DNA of 64,000 nt. It comes from Lyngbya aestuarii BL J (GTDB lineage: Bacteria > Cyanobacteriota > Cyanobacteriia > Cyanobacteriales > Microcoleaceae). This document shows, in pieces, positions 34,789-44,171 of this stretch. The first letter of the stretch is position 1. Each line of letters begins with the position of its first letter. The notes under the pieces were generated by a model. The model ran no database searches. It was not told the origin of the DNA and worked only from the letters and a program-made list of their open reading frames with translations. The stretch lies in contig NZ_AUZM01000022.1 of NCBI RefSeq assembly GCF_000478195.2, positions 1 through 64,000 on the forward strand, in the 5' to 3' direction. Position numbers and translations under genes: made by a program.

Positions 34789-35280
34789 ATGTTTACAAAA
34801 ATTCTAGTTGCGATTGATCTTTCGACCGTGAGTGAGAACGTGTTTGAAAAAGCATTATCCATCGCCAAACTCACTCAAGCCAAGCTGATGATCCTTCATA
34901 TTCTCTCTCACGATGAACAAGGAAGTCCGATTGTAGAAGGAATCACCGGTTTGAACTACTACGAAATGGTAGAACTCGAAACCCTCAAAAGCTATCAAAA
35001 ACGATGGCAAGAGTATGTAGAAACAGGGGTAGAAACCCTAAAAACCTATGCAAATCAAGCCACAGAAGCGCTCGTCAGTAGCGAATATTCTCAACTGACA
35101 GGAAAACCCGGTCGTCAAATTTGTCAAGTCGCCCAAGAATGGAATGCCGATCTGATTGTGATGGGACGTCGAGGATATTCAGGTTTAAGTCAGTTAATTT
35201 TAGGAAGTGTGAGTAATTATGTACTCCATCATGCTCATTGTTCCGTTTTAATCGTACAATTATCTCCACAGACTGAATAA
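34789..35280 (+). CDS. Universal stress protein (UspA family)
   Basis: A 163-residue protein from the ATG at 34789, which has an excellent GGGAGGT ribosome site; the open frame reaches back to 34720 but without homology. The fold markers are MFTKILVAIDLS at the start, AKLMILHIL, ADLIVMGRRGYSGLSQLILG and SVSNYVLHHAHCSVLIV at the end. The G-x2-G-x9-G-S pattern is that of ATP-binding Usp proteins. The specific role is unknown; such proteins usually act in stress or signalling. Confidence 0.92.
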   Translation: MFTKILVAIDLSTVSENVFEKALSIAKLTQAKLMILHILSHDEQGSPIVEGITGLNYYEMVELETLKSYQKRWQEYVETGVETLKTYANQATEALVSSEYSQLTGKPGRQICQVAQEWNADLIVMGRRGYSGLSQLILGSVSNYVLHHAHCSVLIVQLSPQTE

Positions 35281-35427
35281 AGATTTGGAGTAGCGAGGAA
35301 CTTTTGCCGATCTTAAACAGACCATTCCTGTGAAGACGAATAAATCTAATGGTAATCAGACCAAACCTACAACGGTAGGTTTTCTTTTTGGGGATGATGT
35401 GTGGAGTTTAATCAAATCAAGTCGCCC

Positions 35428-36477
35428 ATGAAATTTAGTGAATTGCTAAAAAAACTTAGTGCTTCTATTACTCAGCATAGCCTCAACACGGCTGAGTCCA
35501 CTGATCTTGAACTCTGGGGAATAGATGCTATTGATCGCGCCGAAGCCGGAATGTTGAGTTATATTGAAGGGCCGAAATTTGCCGCCTACGTCGAGAAAAC
35601 AGCCGCCAGCGCCTTAATTTTACCTGTCGATGAAACGCTACAAACACAAGCGACACAACGGGGCATTGCTTGGCTTTCAACCCCTCAACCGCGACTGGTC
35701 TTTGCTGAAGCAATCGGCTTATTTTATCAACCCTTTCGACCAGCGCCGAGTATTCACCCTTCTGCAATAATCGATCCCAATACAACGATTGGTGATCAAG
35801 TTTATATCGGCCCTCATGTCGTGATTCAAGCTGGTGTCACCATTGGGGATGGAGTCTGTATTCATCCGAATGTGACGATTTACCCCGACGTCCAAATCGG
35901 TTCACGTACTATTCTTCACGCGAGTTGTACAATTCACGAACGGAGTCAAATTGGTGCCGACTGTGTGATTCATAGCGGGGCGGTTATTGGTGCTGAAGGG
36001 TTTGGGTTCGTTCCCACTGCTGAAGGCTGGTTCAAGATGCAGCAGTCGGGGGTGACGGTATTAGAAGATGGAGTCGAAGTGGGATGTAATAGCACCATTG
36101 ATCGTCCAGCAGTCGGAGAAACCCGAATTCAAAAAAATACAAAACTCGATAATTTAGTCCATATTGGTCACGGTTGTCGGGTGGGTGAAAATTGTGCATT
36201 AGCCGCACAAGTGGGCTTGGCAGGAGGCGTGGTGGTCGGTAATCAAGTCATATTAGCAGGTCAGGTGGGAGTCGCCAACCAAGCCAAAATTGGAGACAAG
36301 GCGATCGCTACCGCCCAAGCCGGAATTCATAGTAATGTAAAAGCGGGAGAGATTGTTTCTGATTCTCCGGCAATTCCCAATAAACTCTATCTGAAAATTT
36401 CTGCAATTCGCAAGCGCCTCCCCGAAATTTACAAAACTATTAAAGAACTCCAGCGCCAGTTGAATGATCATCAGTAG
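35428..36477 (+). CDS. lpxD: UDP-3-O-acylglucosamine N-acyltransferase LpxD
   Basis: A 349-residue enzyme from the ATG at 35428 (a GTG at 35401 is less likely, as the family starts MKFSEL). Residues 1 to about 100 are the uridine-binding domain, followed by left-handed parallel beta-helix hexapeptide repeats (ITIGDGVCIHPNVTIYPDV type) and a C-terminal helix pair. The catalytic histidine region LDNLVHIGHGCRVGENC is intact. LpxD adds the N-linked acyl chain to UDP-acyl-glucosamine in lipid A synthesis. No other lpx gene is next to it, although cyanobacteria often cluster lpxC, fabZ and lpxA. Confidence 0.95.
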   Translation: MKFSELLKKLSASITQHSLNTAESTDLELWGIDAIDRAEAGMLSYIEGPKFAAYVEKTAASALILPVDETLQTQATQRGIAWLSTPQPRLVFAEAIGLFYQPFRPAPSIHPSAIIDPNTTIGDQVYIGPHVVIQAGVTIGDGVCIHPNVTIYPDVQIGSRTILHASCTIHERSQIGADCVIHSGAVIGAEGFGFVPTAEGWFKMQQSGVTVLEDGVEVGCNSTIDRPAVGETRIQKNTKLDNLVHIGHGCRVGENCALAAQVGLAGGVVVGNQVILAGQVGVANQAKIGDKAIATAQAGIHSNVKAGEIVSDSPAIPNKLYLKISAIRKRLPEIYKTIKELQRQLNDHQ

Positions 36478-36586
36478 GAATTGATACCTGTTGGTCAATT
36501 CTCAACCCTCCTCAGCACAAACGAGTGAAGTTCATTAGACCTTAGAAACATCTCAGCGGCCGATCAGGGTTCCTGGGGTTTGTTTT

Positions 36587-36621
36587 GTCTGGGTTGGAAA
36601 CCCGGCTGTAGATAGCCAGAC
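36587..36621 (+). ncRNA. Compact three-way-junction fold (candidate structured RNA)
   Basis: GTCT (36587-36590) pairs with AGAC (36618-36621). Between them lie two perfect hairpins back to back: GGGTT-GGA-AACCC and GGCT-GTAGAT-AGCC, with no unpaired base between the three helices. It is only 35 bases and could be chance. Confidence 0.35.
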
Positions 36622-37053
36622 TGTTTGTTCATCGGCAATTCAGCAAATTGAGTGTATTTTCTGAGGGGATTGAAATTTGCTCCGTGATCATTCCTGTTGT
36701 TGTCAAGACAAATTTCGTCAATATTGGCAACTCACCGTGAACAGTACAGTCTGAGCGAGCAGTTGCTGTTGGCAAAAAATTAATGCTTTGATTCCCTGAC
36801 ATTGAGGCAGGATAGTCGCTTTGTCATTTTTAAAATAGAAGGCATCTCCGCGTTCAGGACTCGACAAATCCACTCAGGATGCTGATACCCCCTAAGTAAA
36901 ATTGTCTGATGTCAGCCCAGACCGCCGATCCCTTGGGCAGAATTTCAGCCGAGATTTTTTCATCCAATCCCAAAATAGACAAAAATTTTTCTTCTGTTGA
37001 GCAATTCCCCGTACCGAATCCTTACAATCTTCACAAGAATACTCAAAAAAACT

Positions 37054-37083
37054 TTGTCAAATTGATAAAATTAAGTATATATT
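37054..37083 (+). promoter_or_regulatory. Probable sigma-70 promoter of cyabrB
   Basis: TTGTCA at 37054-37059 lies 16 to 18 bases before an overlapping TATATA/TATATT at 37076-37083. The spacing and bases fit a housekeeping promoter; the start of cyabrB is about 70 bases downstream. Confidence 0.55.
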
Positions 37084-37155
37084 ATTTTTAGCAGCCCGAA
37101 ACATACACTGGACTGACTTAATGTTTTCAATGACAAAAGGAGATTGTGTCAAACG

Positions 37156-37563
37156 ATGTCTAAAGCAGCAACAGCACCCCTGACCGGAAAGGCTTTACTT
37201 CAAAAAGTCAAAGAACTTTCTCACCTTCCTCGCCGAGAAACAGCTAGACTGTGTGGATATTACAGTGTTACAAAAGATGATCAAGTCCGTGTGAATCTGA
37301 CTGATTTTTATGATGCAGTTCTCAAAGCACGGGGAATTCCTCTTAGCCCAGATGGAGCTAGCGATGGTCGGGGACGCGCTCCTACCTATATGGTCAGCGT
37401 TCACAAAAATGGTCAAATTGTGATCGGTTCCACCTATACCAAAGAGATGGGATTGAAGCCGGGTGATGAATTTGATATTAAATTAGGCTACAAACATATT
37501 CACCTGATTCAAGTCGGTGAAGATGATGAGAGAAATGGCAGCATCGATCACGAAGAAGAGTAA
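37156..37563 (+). CDS. Cyanobacterial AbrB-like transcriptional regulator
   Basis: A 135-residue protein from the ATG at 37156; a TTG four codons earlier is too close to the AAGGAG site. The sequence follows the cyAbrB family: GKALLQKVKELSHLPRRETA, RLCGYYS, then a C-terminal swapped-hairpin-type DNA-binding part ending GLKPGDEFDIKLGYKHIHLI. cyAbrB proteins bind DNA widely and balance carbon and nitrogen genes. Cyanobacteria have two classes (A and B); I cannot tell which. The acidic tail (DDERNGSIDHEEE) is unusual-looking but not rare. The CPBP gene follows 29 bases later. Confidence 0.9.
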   Translation: MSKAATAPLTGKALLQKVKELSHLPRRETARLCGYYSVTKDDQVRVNLTDFYDAVLKARGIPLSPDGASDGRGRAPTYMVSVHKNGQIVIGSTYTKEMGLKPGDEFDIKLGYKHIHLIQVGEDDERNGSIDHEEE

Positions 37564-37592
37564 ACACTTTATTTATTGATCGCGAAGAGAAT

Positions 37593-38448
37593 ATGAACCC
37601 CTGGGAACTTCTAAATGCTCCAGCGATCATCAAAGTTGCTCTATTTTTTGGGGTTTGGGGACTGGTTTGGTTGCCAATTGCTGTCGTAACGGCAAAAGCA
37701 CTCAATTGGCATCCGCCTCAACCCTTGAAAGAGGAACAAAAGCCCTTTTTTCTCGCTCTCACTGTATGTGATAGTTCCTTTTCTGGTGGGCTATCTGTCT
37801 CAAGTCGAGAATCTATCCTTTTCTAGCTACGGTTGGTTCTGGCAAATCTCAACCGGAATTTTGATGGTTCTCGGGTTGAGTGTGGCGATTCTCAGTTTAG
37901 TTGTATTATTAGCCTTTGAATGGATTTTGGGTTGGATCAATTGGCAACCTCAACCTCCTCTAGAACTCACGACTTCTCCCCAATCCTCAACCCTCTTTTC
38001 TGCTGTCTGTTCGCTATTGTCTATCCTTTTGCTGGCATTCTGGATTAGTGCGACAGAAGAATTGGTCTTTCGGGGATTTGTACACTATCATTTGCAACAA
38101 GATTATACTCTTGTGATTGCCGCCACGATCACCAGTTTAATTTTTGCTTTAACTCATTTGATTTGGAATATCCAAGAGACAATTCCTCAATTACCGGGAC
38201 TGTGGTTAATGGGAATGGTACTCACCCTCGCTTGTCTCTGCGATCAGGGTTTGGGGTTAGCCATCGGCTTACACGCAGGTTTGATTTGGGGAATCACCAG
38301 TATACAGACTCTCGGAACCTTAACTTACACTCGGCGTGTTCCCCCATGGGTGACAGGGATTGCGGATCAACCCTTAGCAGGGGGAATGGGAATCACGATG
38401 TTACTCATGTTGGCCGGTTTATTCTGGACTGTCTACAATCTAGGGTGA
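37593..38448 (+). pseudogene. CPBP intramembrane protease gene with a frameshift in a T-run
   Basis: Two overlapping frames together make one CPBP protease. The first (37593-about 37752) gives the N-terminal helices up to EEQKPFF; the second (to 38448) gives VIVPFLVGYLSQ and the catalytic core with EELVFRG, FALTH and HAGLIWG. Removing one T from the six-T run at 37747-37752 restores a continuous reading (PFFSLSLYVIVPF). So the gene has a single +1 slip, which may be a real mutation, a phase-variable tract or a sequencing error. The catalytic motifs are intact. It lies between cyabrB and the radical SAM gene, all on one strand with short gaps. Confidence 0.8.
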
Positions 38449-38454
38449 AGTGTG

Positions 38455-39276
38455 ATGGCACAGGAAAAGATGATGGCAAATTCCACAACAGTTCCCGTTT
38501 CTACAGTTTATGGCCCGGTTTCTTCCTGGCGATATGGGCGATCGCTGGGGATTGATCCGATTGGTGTAGTCTCCACTTGTTCATTTAACTGTGTTTATTG
38601 TCAACTCGGAGAAATTGAACAAATCACCAGCGATCGCCAAGTTTATATTCCGACTGCACAAATTTTAGAGGAGTTAAAAGGATTTGCCCCTTGGGATGTG
38701 GATGTGATTACCCTCAGTGGGAGTGGTGAACCGACGTTAGCTGTAAATTTAGGCGAAATTCTCCGCGAAATTAAACAATTAACCCATCGCCCGACTTTAG
38801 TATTAACCAATGCGACACTGTTACATGATCCGACAGTTCGTTCCCAATTAGCTTTCGCCGATCGCGTCTCTGTTAAAATGGATGCGGTTTCACCAGAAGG
38901 ATTAAGACGAGTTAATCGCCCAGATTCTCAGGTCAACTTCAGTCAGTTATGGGCTGGAATTGAACAATTTTGTGCAGAATATCCCGGAGATTTAGGAATT
39001 CAAACCATGATACTATCAGCGTGGGATGAGCAAGCTAAAGCCGAATATATTCGCCAGATTAAAGCCATTAAACCAACAGAAGTTCAACTCAATACTCCCA
39101 GTCGTCCTAAACCCGTTAAACGTCAATTGGATGGCCGAGGCAATCATTCCGGTTCTGAGGATCGTCCCTACGAAGTTCGTCAGTTTAAATGTGTGAGTCA
39201 GGCGGTTTTACAAGCCTTAGCCCAAGAGATTCAAACTCAGACTGGGGTGCGGGTGAGAACAGTACACTCAAATTAA
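38455..39276 (+). CDS. Radical SAM domain protein (COG0731-like)
   Basis: A 273-residue radical SAM enzyme. The cluster-binding motif is CSFNCVYCQLG (CxxxCxxC), followed by ITLSGSGEPTLA (the GGE-type SAM motif) and SVKMDAVSPEGLRRVNRP. These fit a family of uncharacterised radical SAM proteins related to the wyosine enzyme group (COG0731). ATG codons at 38455 and 38470 or 38473 are possible starts. It follows the CPBP gene by six bases, so an operon is likely. The reaction is unknown. Confidence 0.85.
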   Translation: MAQEKMMANSTTVPVSTVYGPVSSWRYGRSLGIDPIGVVSTCSFNCVYCQLGEIEQITSDRQVYIPTAQILEELKGFAPWDVDVITLSGSGEPTLAVNLGEILREIKQLTHRPTLVLTNATLLHDPTVRSQLAFADRVSVKMDAVSPEGLRRVNRPDSQVNFSQLWAGIEQFCAEYPGDLGIQTMILSAWDEQAKAEYIRQIKAIKPTEVQLNTPSRPKPVKRQLDGRGNHSGSEDRPYEVRQFKCVSQAVLQALAQEIQTQTGVRVRTVHSN

Positions 39277-39299
39277 GCGAATACCTGCTGAATATAAAT

Positions 39300-42200
39300 T
39301 CAATGTTCGGCAAGTTCCATAATGCGATCAAAGCGAAAATTACCCACTAATTCCCTCAATTTGTGAGCGAGTTGGGAATTTTCTGGGGGAATTTGTTCAA
39401 TTAAGTGATAAGTCATGACATCGCTACACTGAGAAGCCGTCTGATAGAGTTGCTTAACCCAATCTGGGGGCATGACGTTTAAAGCATTAGAATCTAAAAT
39501 AAAATCAGAGTCAGCCACAGGATTTAAAACTGAATATCCTCGTAAATCGGTTGGGTCTGCATAGAGATATTCTACACCTAAATGTTGACTAATAACAGTC
39601 AGTAGTTCTTCTTCTTGAAACGGTTTCCGAATAAAATCATCACATCCAGCCGATAAAATCGTTTGGCGATCTTCTTCAAATGCACTGGCTGTTAAAGCAA
39701 CAATAACAGTTTGTTCTCCATTCGGTGTAGACTTAATCTGCTGAGTCGCTTCATAACCATTCACCACAGGCATTCGGATATCCATCAAGATTAAATCCGG
39801 TTGCCAACTTGACCAAATTGTAATCGCGTCTTCTCCATTGTGGGCTTCTTTAACGTCAAATCCAATCGACTGAAGTAACTTCAATAAGAGTAAACGATTG
39901 CTAAATTTATCCTCAACGATCAAAATCCGATAAATTCTTTGCTGAGTCGCTAAACCCACAACTTTTCGGTCAGAATCAATCGGTTTAACTGCTGTTTTTT
40001 CAGCCAACTTAACGATAATATTGAATGCAAAAACACTCCCCACTTGGGGTTGAGAATTAACCGTGATATCTCCTCCCATTAGTTGTACAAAGCGTTGACT
40101 AATGGGTAATCCTAGCCCCGTTCCTTCACTCGATTTTAAGCCAGTTTCTGTTTGACTAAACGCTTCAAATAAGCCATCTAATTCATGGGGTGCAATTCCT
40201 AAACCCGTATCTTCAACTTCAAAGTAAATCGGAATCGACTCTGAAGCAAGGATTGTAGTTGTTTTTTTCATAAGTTCTGACTGATCATCACAGGGAAAAG
40301 AACCATTTTTAAGGAGAGGTTGGGAGAAAACTCGTAAGGTGACATGACCAGATTCAGTAAATTTAATCGCATTATTTAAGAGATTGATTAAAACCTGACG
40401 TAACTTCTTGTCATCAGTTGTGATAAATTGAGGAACATCGACATCACAATAAAACTGTAATTTTAAGCCTTTTAATTTGGCTTTAAGTTGCAGCATTTCT
40501 TCAAGATTATTGAGTAAGCAATGCAAATCAAAACAGTTTTCATTCAGGGTAAGCTGTCCGGCTTCAATTTTCGACATTTCCAAAACATCATTAATCAAAT
40601 TGAGCAAATATTCACCCGCTTGACTGATAATATGAATATATTGCTGATACTCTACCGATAAAGCCGGATCATTGTACATCAACTGAGTAAAACCTAGAAT
40701 TGCATTTAAAGGCGTTCGGAGTTCGTGACTCATATTCGCTAAAAATTCGCTTTTTGCAAGGTTCGCAGCATCAGCGGTTTCTTTGGCGAGTTGAAGTTCT
40801 TCGGCTTGCTGTTGAGTTTTAGTTAAGAGTTCGGCTTGTTGAACCGCTACCCCTAATTGAATCCCAATTTGTACCATGATACGAATTTCGGATTCTTCCC
40901 ATTGACGGGGAATTGCATTTTGATAAGTGGCGAGGAGTCCCCAGAGTTGAGTTCCACAAAAAATCGGAACCGTAATATAAGCCCGGGCTTGAAAGTATTC
41001 TAATAATTCTACATAACAATCGGAAAAATCAGCTTCATAGATATCATTAACACATAGATAGGTCACACCCTGTCGATACAAACCGCCTTGAGTATCTTTG
41101 AGATAGGTATCTTGAATACTAACCAACTTTTGAACTGTACATTCATTTTCAGAGACTGCATTTTCTACATTCGGATCAGAAGTCTTAGCGTTGAGTAAAG
41201 GTCGCCATTCGGAACTCACAGACTCAGCCACAAACTTTCCACTCCAGTCGGGTAAAAATTGATAAATCACCACCCGATCACTCTTGAAGGCTTCTTGAAG
41301 TTCAACCGTCGTGCTATTAAAAATAGTCTCTAAGTCGAGAGACTGGCGCATCCGTCGTAAAACTTTGGAAAAAGCCTGTTCTCGTTCAGCCATATTTCGC
41401 AAAGCTTGTTCAGAACGCTTCCGTTCAGTAATGTCAAGCGTCGTCCCCACTGCTCGAATGATTTGTCCTTGACTGTTAAAAATCCCCTGTCCTCGCGCTT
41501 CAATATGGCGGATCGAACCATCAGAGCGAATAATTCGACAGTCAAATTCAGTGGATTTTCCAAACTCCAACAATTGTCTAACTTGATGGTGCCATAAGGG
41601 TCGATCAACCGGATGAATTTGTTTAACCAGTTCTACATATCGGGGTTCTGCTTGGGCTGGATCGCGACCAAACATTCGGAATAATTCATCTGACCAAGTG
41701 AGCTTTTGAGTTTGAATTTCTAGCTCCCAGTTTCCCACATGAGCGACTCGTTGAGCGCTTGCCAGACTGGCTTCACTGGCGCGAAGTTGTTCTTCAGCTT
41801 GCTTACGTTCAGTGATATCTTCATAGGTGCTGAGAATACCGATCGCATCACCTTCGACATCATGGAGAGGAATTTTATGAGTATCAAGCCAGATGGGTTT
41901 TCCTTCGACATTTAACTGAGCTTCAATCAGATAATATTCTAATAACTCATGATTGATAGCTTGGTGCTGGTCTTGATCAGATCCCAGATATTTTTGTTTT
42001 GCCCAAGGCAAATCATAGTCAGTTTTACCCACAATTTGTTCGGGTGTGTTTAATCCAACAAGTTGAGCGAAGTTCTGGTTACATCCGAGATAAATGGAGT
42101 TGCAATCTTTCCAGAAAATTAATTGCGGGATATTATCAATCACTAATTGCAAAAGTTGTTTGGAGTTTCGCAGTTGAGTTTCTGCAAGTTTAACTTCGGT

Positions 42201-44171
42201 AATATCGTCAGCGGTGCCGAGAATTTGTTGGGGTTGTCCAGACTCGTTACACGAAAAAACAGTATCTCGACTCACTAGCCATAACCAATGTCCGTCGCGG
42301 TGTTTCATGCGATATTCAATTTCAAAGATATCTCCCTCACAACCAATTGACATTTGTGCGTAGTAATCGGACAATCCTGCTAAGTCTTCGGGGTGCATTA
42401 AGGCTTGAAAGAAATTTTGACTCATCTCTTGAATTTCTGTGGCGCTATATCCGAGAATATCGGCAATGGTGCGGTTCACGTAGAGGTTGCGCTGGTGTTG
42501 GAGATCGTAGAGATATAAGATTCCCGGACTCGCATCTGCAATTTGCTGGACCCAACGTTGGCTTGATTGTAAGGCGGCTTCAGTTTGTTTGCGTTCCTGG
42601 CTTTCAAGCGCGAGAGAGGTCATCTGAGCGAGGTAGGTGGTGAAGTTTTGTTCTTCTACAGCCCAATCTCGACTGTGACTGTCTTCTAAACTAATTACCC
42701 CGATAATTTCTCCGTGAAACCGAATGGGAACGGTGAGTAAGGCGGTGATCGAGTGTGGTTTTAGGTAGACTTTGCTGAGTTGTTGGGTGCGTTCGTCGGT
42801 ACGAGCGTTGGCGGTGCTGATCACCCGTTGGGTCTCGATAGCAGCAAAATAGGCAGAACATTGTGATCGATTCAGGGAAATCTCTATTTTGTTCCGAGAA
42901 TAGGTCGAATTCGGATATAAATAAGCACAAGAGAGTTGGGATTGATCTTCGGTGTAGAACCAAATCCCGGAACGGGCTACATTCAGGGTACGAGCCGCAA
43001 TTCGAGTGATTTCGCTCAGGGCTTGGGTGAGATTTCCCTCGAAGATATTGGGACTTTGAGCGAGTTCGAGTAGTCCTACTTGTTGTTTTCGGAGGCGAAT
43101 TCCACTGGTGAGGATGCTAAATTCGGCGGCGACTCGTTCTTGGATTTCTCGTTCAAGATTGGCGTTGACGGTTTCGAGTTCAGCCGTTCGCGATCGCAGT
43201 CCGACGGTGGCTTCGTTGACTCGGATTTCTAACTGGTTGTACGATTGTCTGCGGGCGAGTTCTGCTTGTTCGCGTTGGATTTCGGCGACGACTCTTGCGG
43301 CAAATAGGGTTAAAATCGCCTGGGTTGTGGTTTCATTGATCAGGGGTTGATCGCTGAGAATACACAGGGTACCGATGGCTTGTTGTTTTCCATTGAGAAG
43401 CGGAACTCCTAAATAGCTAACGGCTTTGATGGTTTTGAGAATTTTGGCTTCGGGAAACTGTTCGGGCAGACTATTATTATAAAATTGCAAGGTAGCCGTG
43501 TTGATCACGAGTTCACAAGGTATCCCCAGTCGGTCGCATTCAATCTCTTGCTGAAGTTCTCCTTTTGACCAAAAAGCCAGAATTTGCAGTTTTTTGGGAT
43601 TTTGAGGATGAATGTGGGTAATGAGGACGTAGGGAACCTCTAAGCTAGTGGCGAGTTGTTCGACTAGAGTGGAAAAAAATTGGTTTCCGGTGACGGTGGC
43701 GGTGACAGCAACCAGTTTTTTGAGTAGGTTTTCGGCTTTGATCCGTTGCTGAATTTCGACTTGTAGGGTTTTGTCAATCGCTGCAAATTGGTCGGACGTG
43801 GGTAATGCGAGAACTTTTGGGAGTTTGGGGAGTAAGATTAAAGCAGTGTAAATCGATGCCAGAATCAAGAGGAATCGGGTTAGTTCTGGGAATAGATCAG
43901 CGGGATATCCTAACATCCACAGGTCAAGGAGTTTGATGGTTCCACAAGTAAAAAGGAAAATCCCGAGCCAGATGTAAGCTTGTCTTTCGGGAAAATCTTT
44001 TCGCCGATTCACCCAGTAGATCAATCGGGCTAAAATTAAATAGTAAGTTAGAGCAATGAGAATATCGCCCCCCGTATGTAGTAAGATCACGGAATATTGT
44101 CTGAAGTTGTCGAGATCGTGCTGATCACTCCAACTCAGAGTAAACAGGTTTTGTATGACTATTTTCCACAT
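39300..44171 (-). CDS. Hybrid sensor histidine kinase with ethylene-receptor-like membrane domain, PAS and GAF domains
   Basis: A 1623-residue hybrid kinase. Residues of about 28-110 are three helices matching the ethylene-receptor domain (LLHTGGDILIALTYY and FLFTCGTIKLLDLW), with C76 but Lys80 where the second copper ligand His should be. Then follow GAF1 (about 155-310), GAF2 (365-515), three PAS domains (530-920, each ending DITE-like) and GAF3 (about 935-1105). GAF3 has C1052 in SDCYVELLEYFQAR, the bilin-binding position of cyanobacteriochromes. The kinase core follows: HisKA with H1149 in NMSHELRTPL, an N box (LLNNAIKF), DTGLGIAP, GTGLGL, and a receiver with D1464 (LILMDIRMP). The tail has no clear HPt motif. 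It is expected at the membrane; its partner is not adjacent. Confidence 0.92.
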   Translation of the reverse strand: MWKIVIQNLFTLSWSDQHDLDNFRQYSVILLHTGGDILIALTYYLILARLIYWVNRRKDFPERQAYIWLGIFLFTCGTIKLLDLWMLGYPADLFPELTRFLLILASIYTALILLPKLPKVLALPTSDQFAAIDKTLQVEIQQRIKAENLLKKLVAVTATVTGNQFFSTLVEQLATSLEVPYVLITHIHPQNPKKLQILAFWSKGELQQEIECDRLGIPCELVINTATLQFYNNSLPEQFPEAKILKTIKAVSYLGVPLLNGKQQAIGTLCILSDQPLINETTTQAILTLFAARVVAEIQREQAELARRQSYNQLEIRVNEATVGLRSRTAELETVNANLEREIQERVAAEFSILTSGIRLRKQQVGLLELAQSPNIFEGNLTQALSEITRIAARTLNVARSGIWFYTEDQSQLSCAYLYPNSTYSRNKIEISLNRSQCSAYFAAIETQRVISTANARTDERTQQLSKVYLKPHSITALLTVPIRFHGEIIGVISLEDSHSRDWAVEEQNFTTYLAQMTSLALESQERKQTEAALQSSQRWVQQIADASPGILYLYDLQHQRNLYVNRTIADILGYSATEIQEMSQNFFQALMHPEDLAGLSDYYAQMSIGCEGDIFEIEYRMKHRDGHWLWLVSRDTVFSCNESGQPQQILGTADDITEVKLAETQLRNSKQLLQLVIDNIPQLIFWKDCNSIYLGCNQNFAQLVGLNTPEQIVGKTDYDLPWAKQKYLGSDQDQHQAINHELLEYYLIEAQLNVEGKPIWLDTHKIPLHDVEGDAIGILSTYEDITERKQAEEQLRASEASLASAQRVAHVGNWELEIQTQKLTWSDELFRMFGRDPAQAEPRYVELVKQIHPVDRPLWHHQVRQLLEFGKSTEFDCRIIRSDGSIRHIEARGQGIFNSQGQIIRAVGTTLDITERKRSEQALRNMAEREQAFSKVLRRMRQSLDLETIFNSTTVELQEAFKSDRVVIYQFLPDWSGKFVAESVSSEWRPLLNAKTSDPNVENAVSENECTVQKLVSIQDTYLKDTQGGLYRQGVTYLCVNDIYEADFSDCYVELLEYFQARAYITVPIFCGTQLWGLLATYQNAIPRQWEESEIRIMVQIGIQLGVAVQQAELLTKTQQQAEELQLAKETADAANLAKSEFLANMSHELRTPLNAILGFTQLMYNDPALSVEYQQYIHIISQAGEYLLNLINDVLEMSKIEAGQLTLNENCFDLHCLLNNLEEMLQLKAKLKGLKLQFYCDVDVPQFITTDDKKLRQVLINLLNNAIKFTESGHVTLRVFSQPLLKNGSFPCDDQSELMKKTTTILASESIPIYFEVEDTGLGIAPHELDGLFEAFSQTETGLKSSEGTGLGLPISQRFVQLMGGDITVNSQPQVGSVFAFNIIVKLAEKTAVKPIDSDRKVVGLATQQRIYRILIVEDKFSNRLLLLKLLQSIGFDVKEAHNGEDAITIWSSWQPDLILMDIRMPVVNGYEATQQIKSTPNGEQTVIVALTASAFEEDRQTILSAGCDDFIRKPFQEEELLTVISQHLGVEYLYADPTDLRGYSVLNPVADSDFILDSNALNVMPPDWVKQLYQTASQCSDVMTYHLIEQIPPENSQLAHKLRELVGNFRFDRIMELAEH

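Larger units (their letters stand above)
36478..37155. other. Intergenic region between lpxD and cyabrB
   Basis: A 678-base region. It contains a compact three-way-junction-like fold (36587-36621) and a promoter-like pair near the right end (37054-37083). A 60-codon frame near 36909 has no homology look and is probably chance. The rest shows no structure that I can support. Confidence 0.5.

Noticed and set aside
34533-34874. 113-codon minus-strand frame upstream of uspA
   Set aside because: It overlaps the uspA start in antisense and has no protein-like pattern.
36909-37091. 60-codon frame before cyabrB
   Set aside because: Low-complexity Asn/Lys/Phe end and overlap with the promoter-like pair argue against coding.
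42347-42643. 98-codon plus-strand frame inside the hybrid kinase gene
   Set aside because: It is an antisense shadow of the PAS domain coding region.
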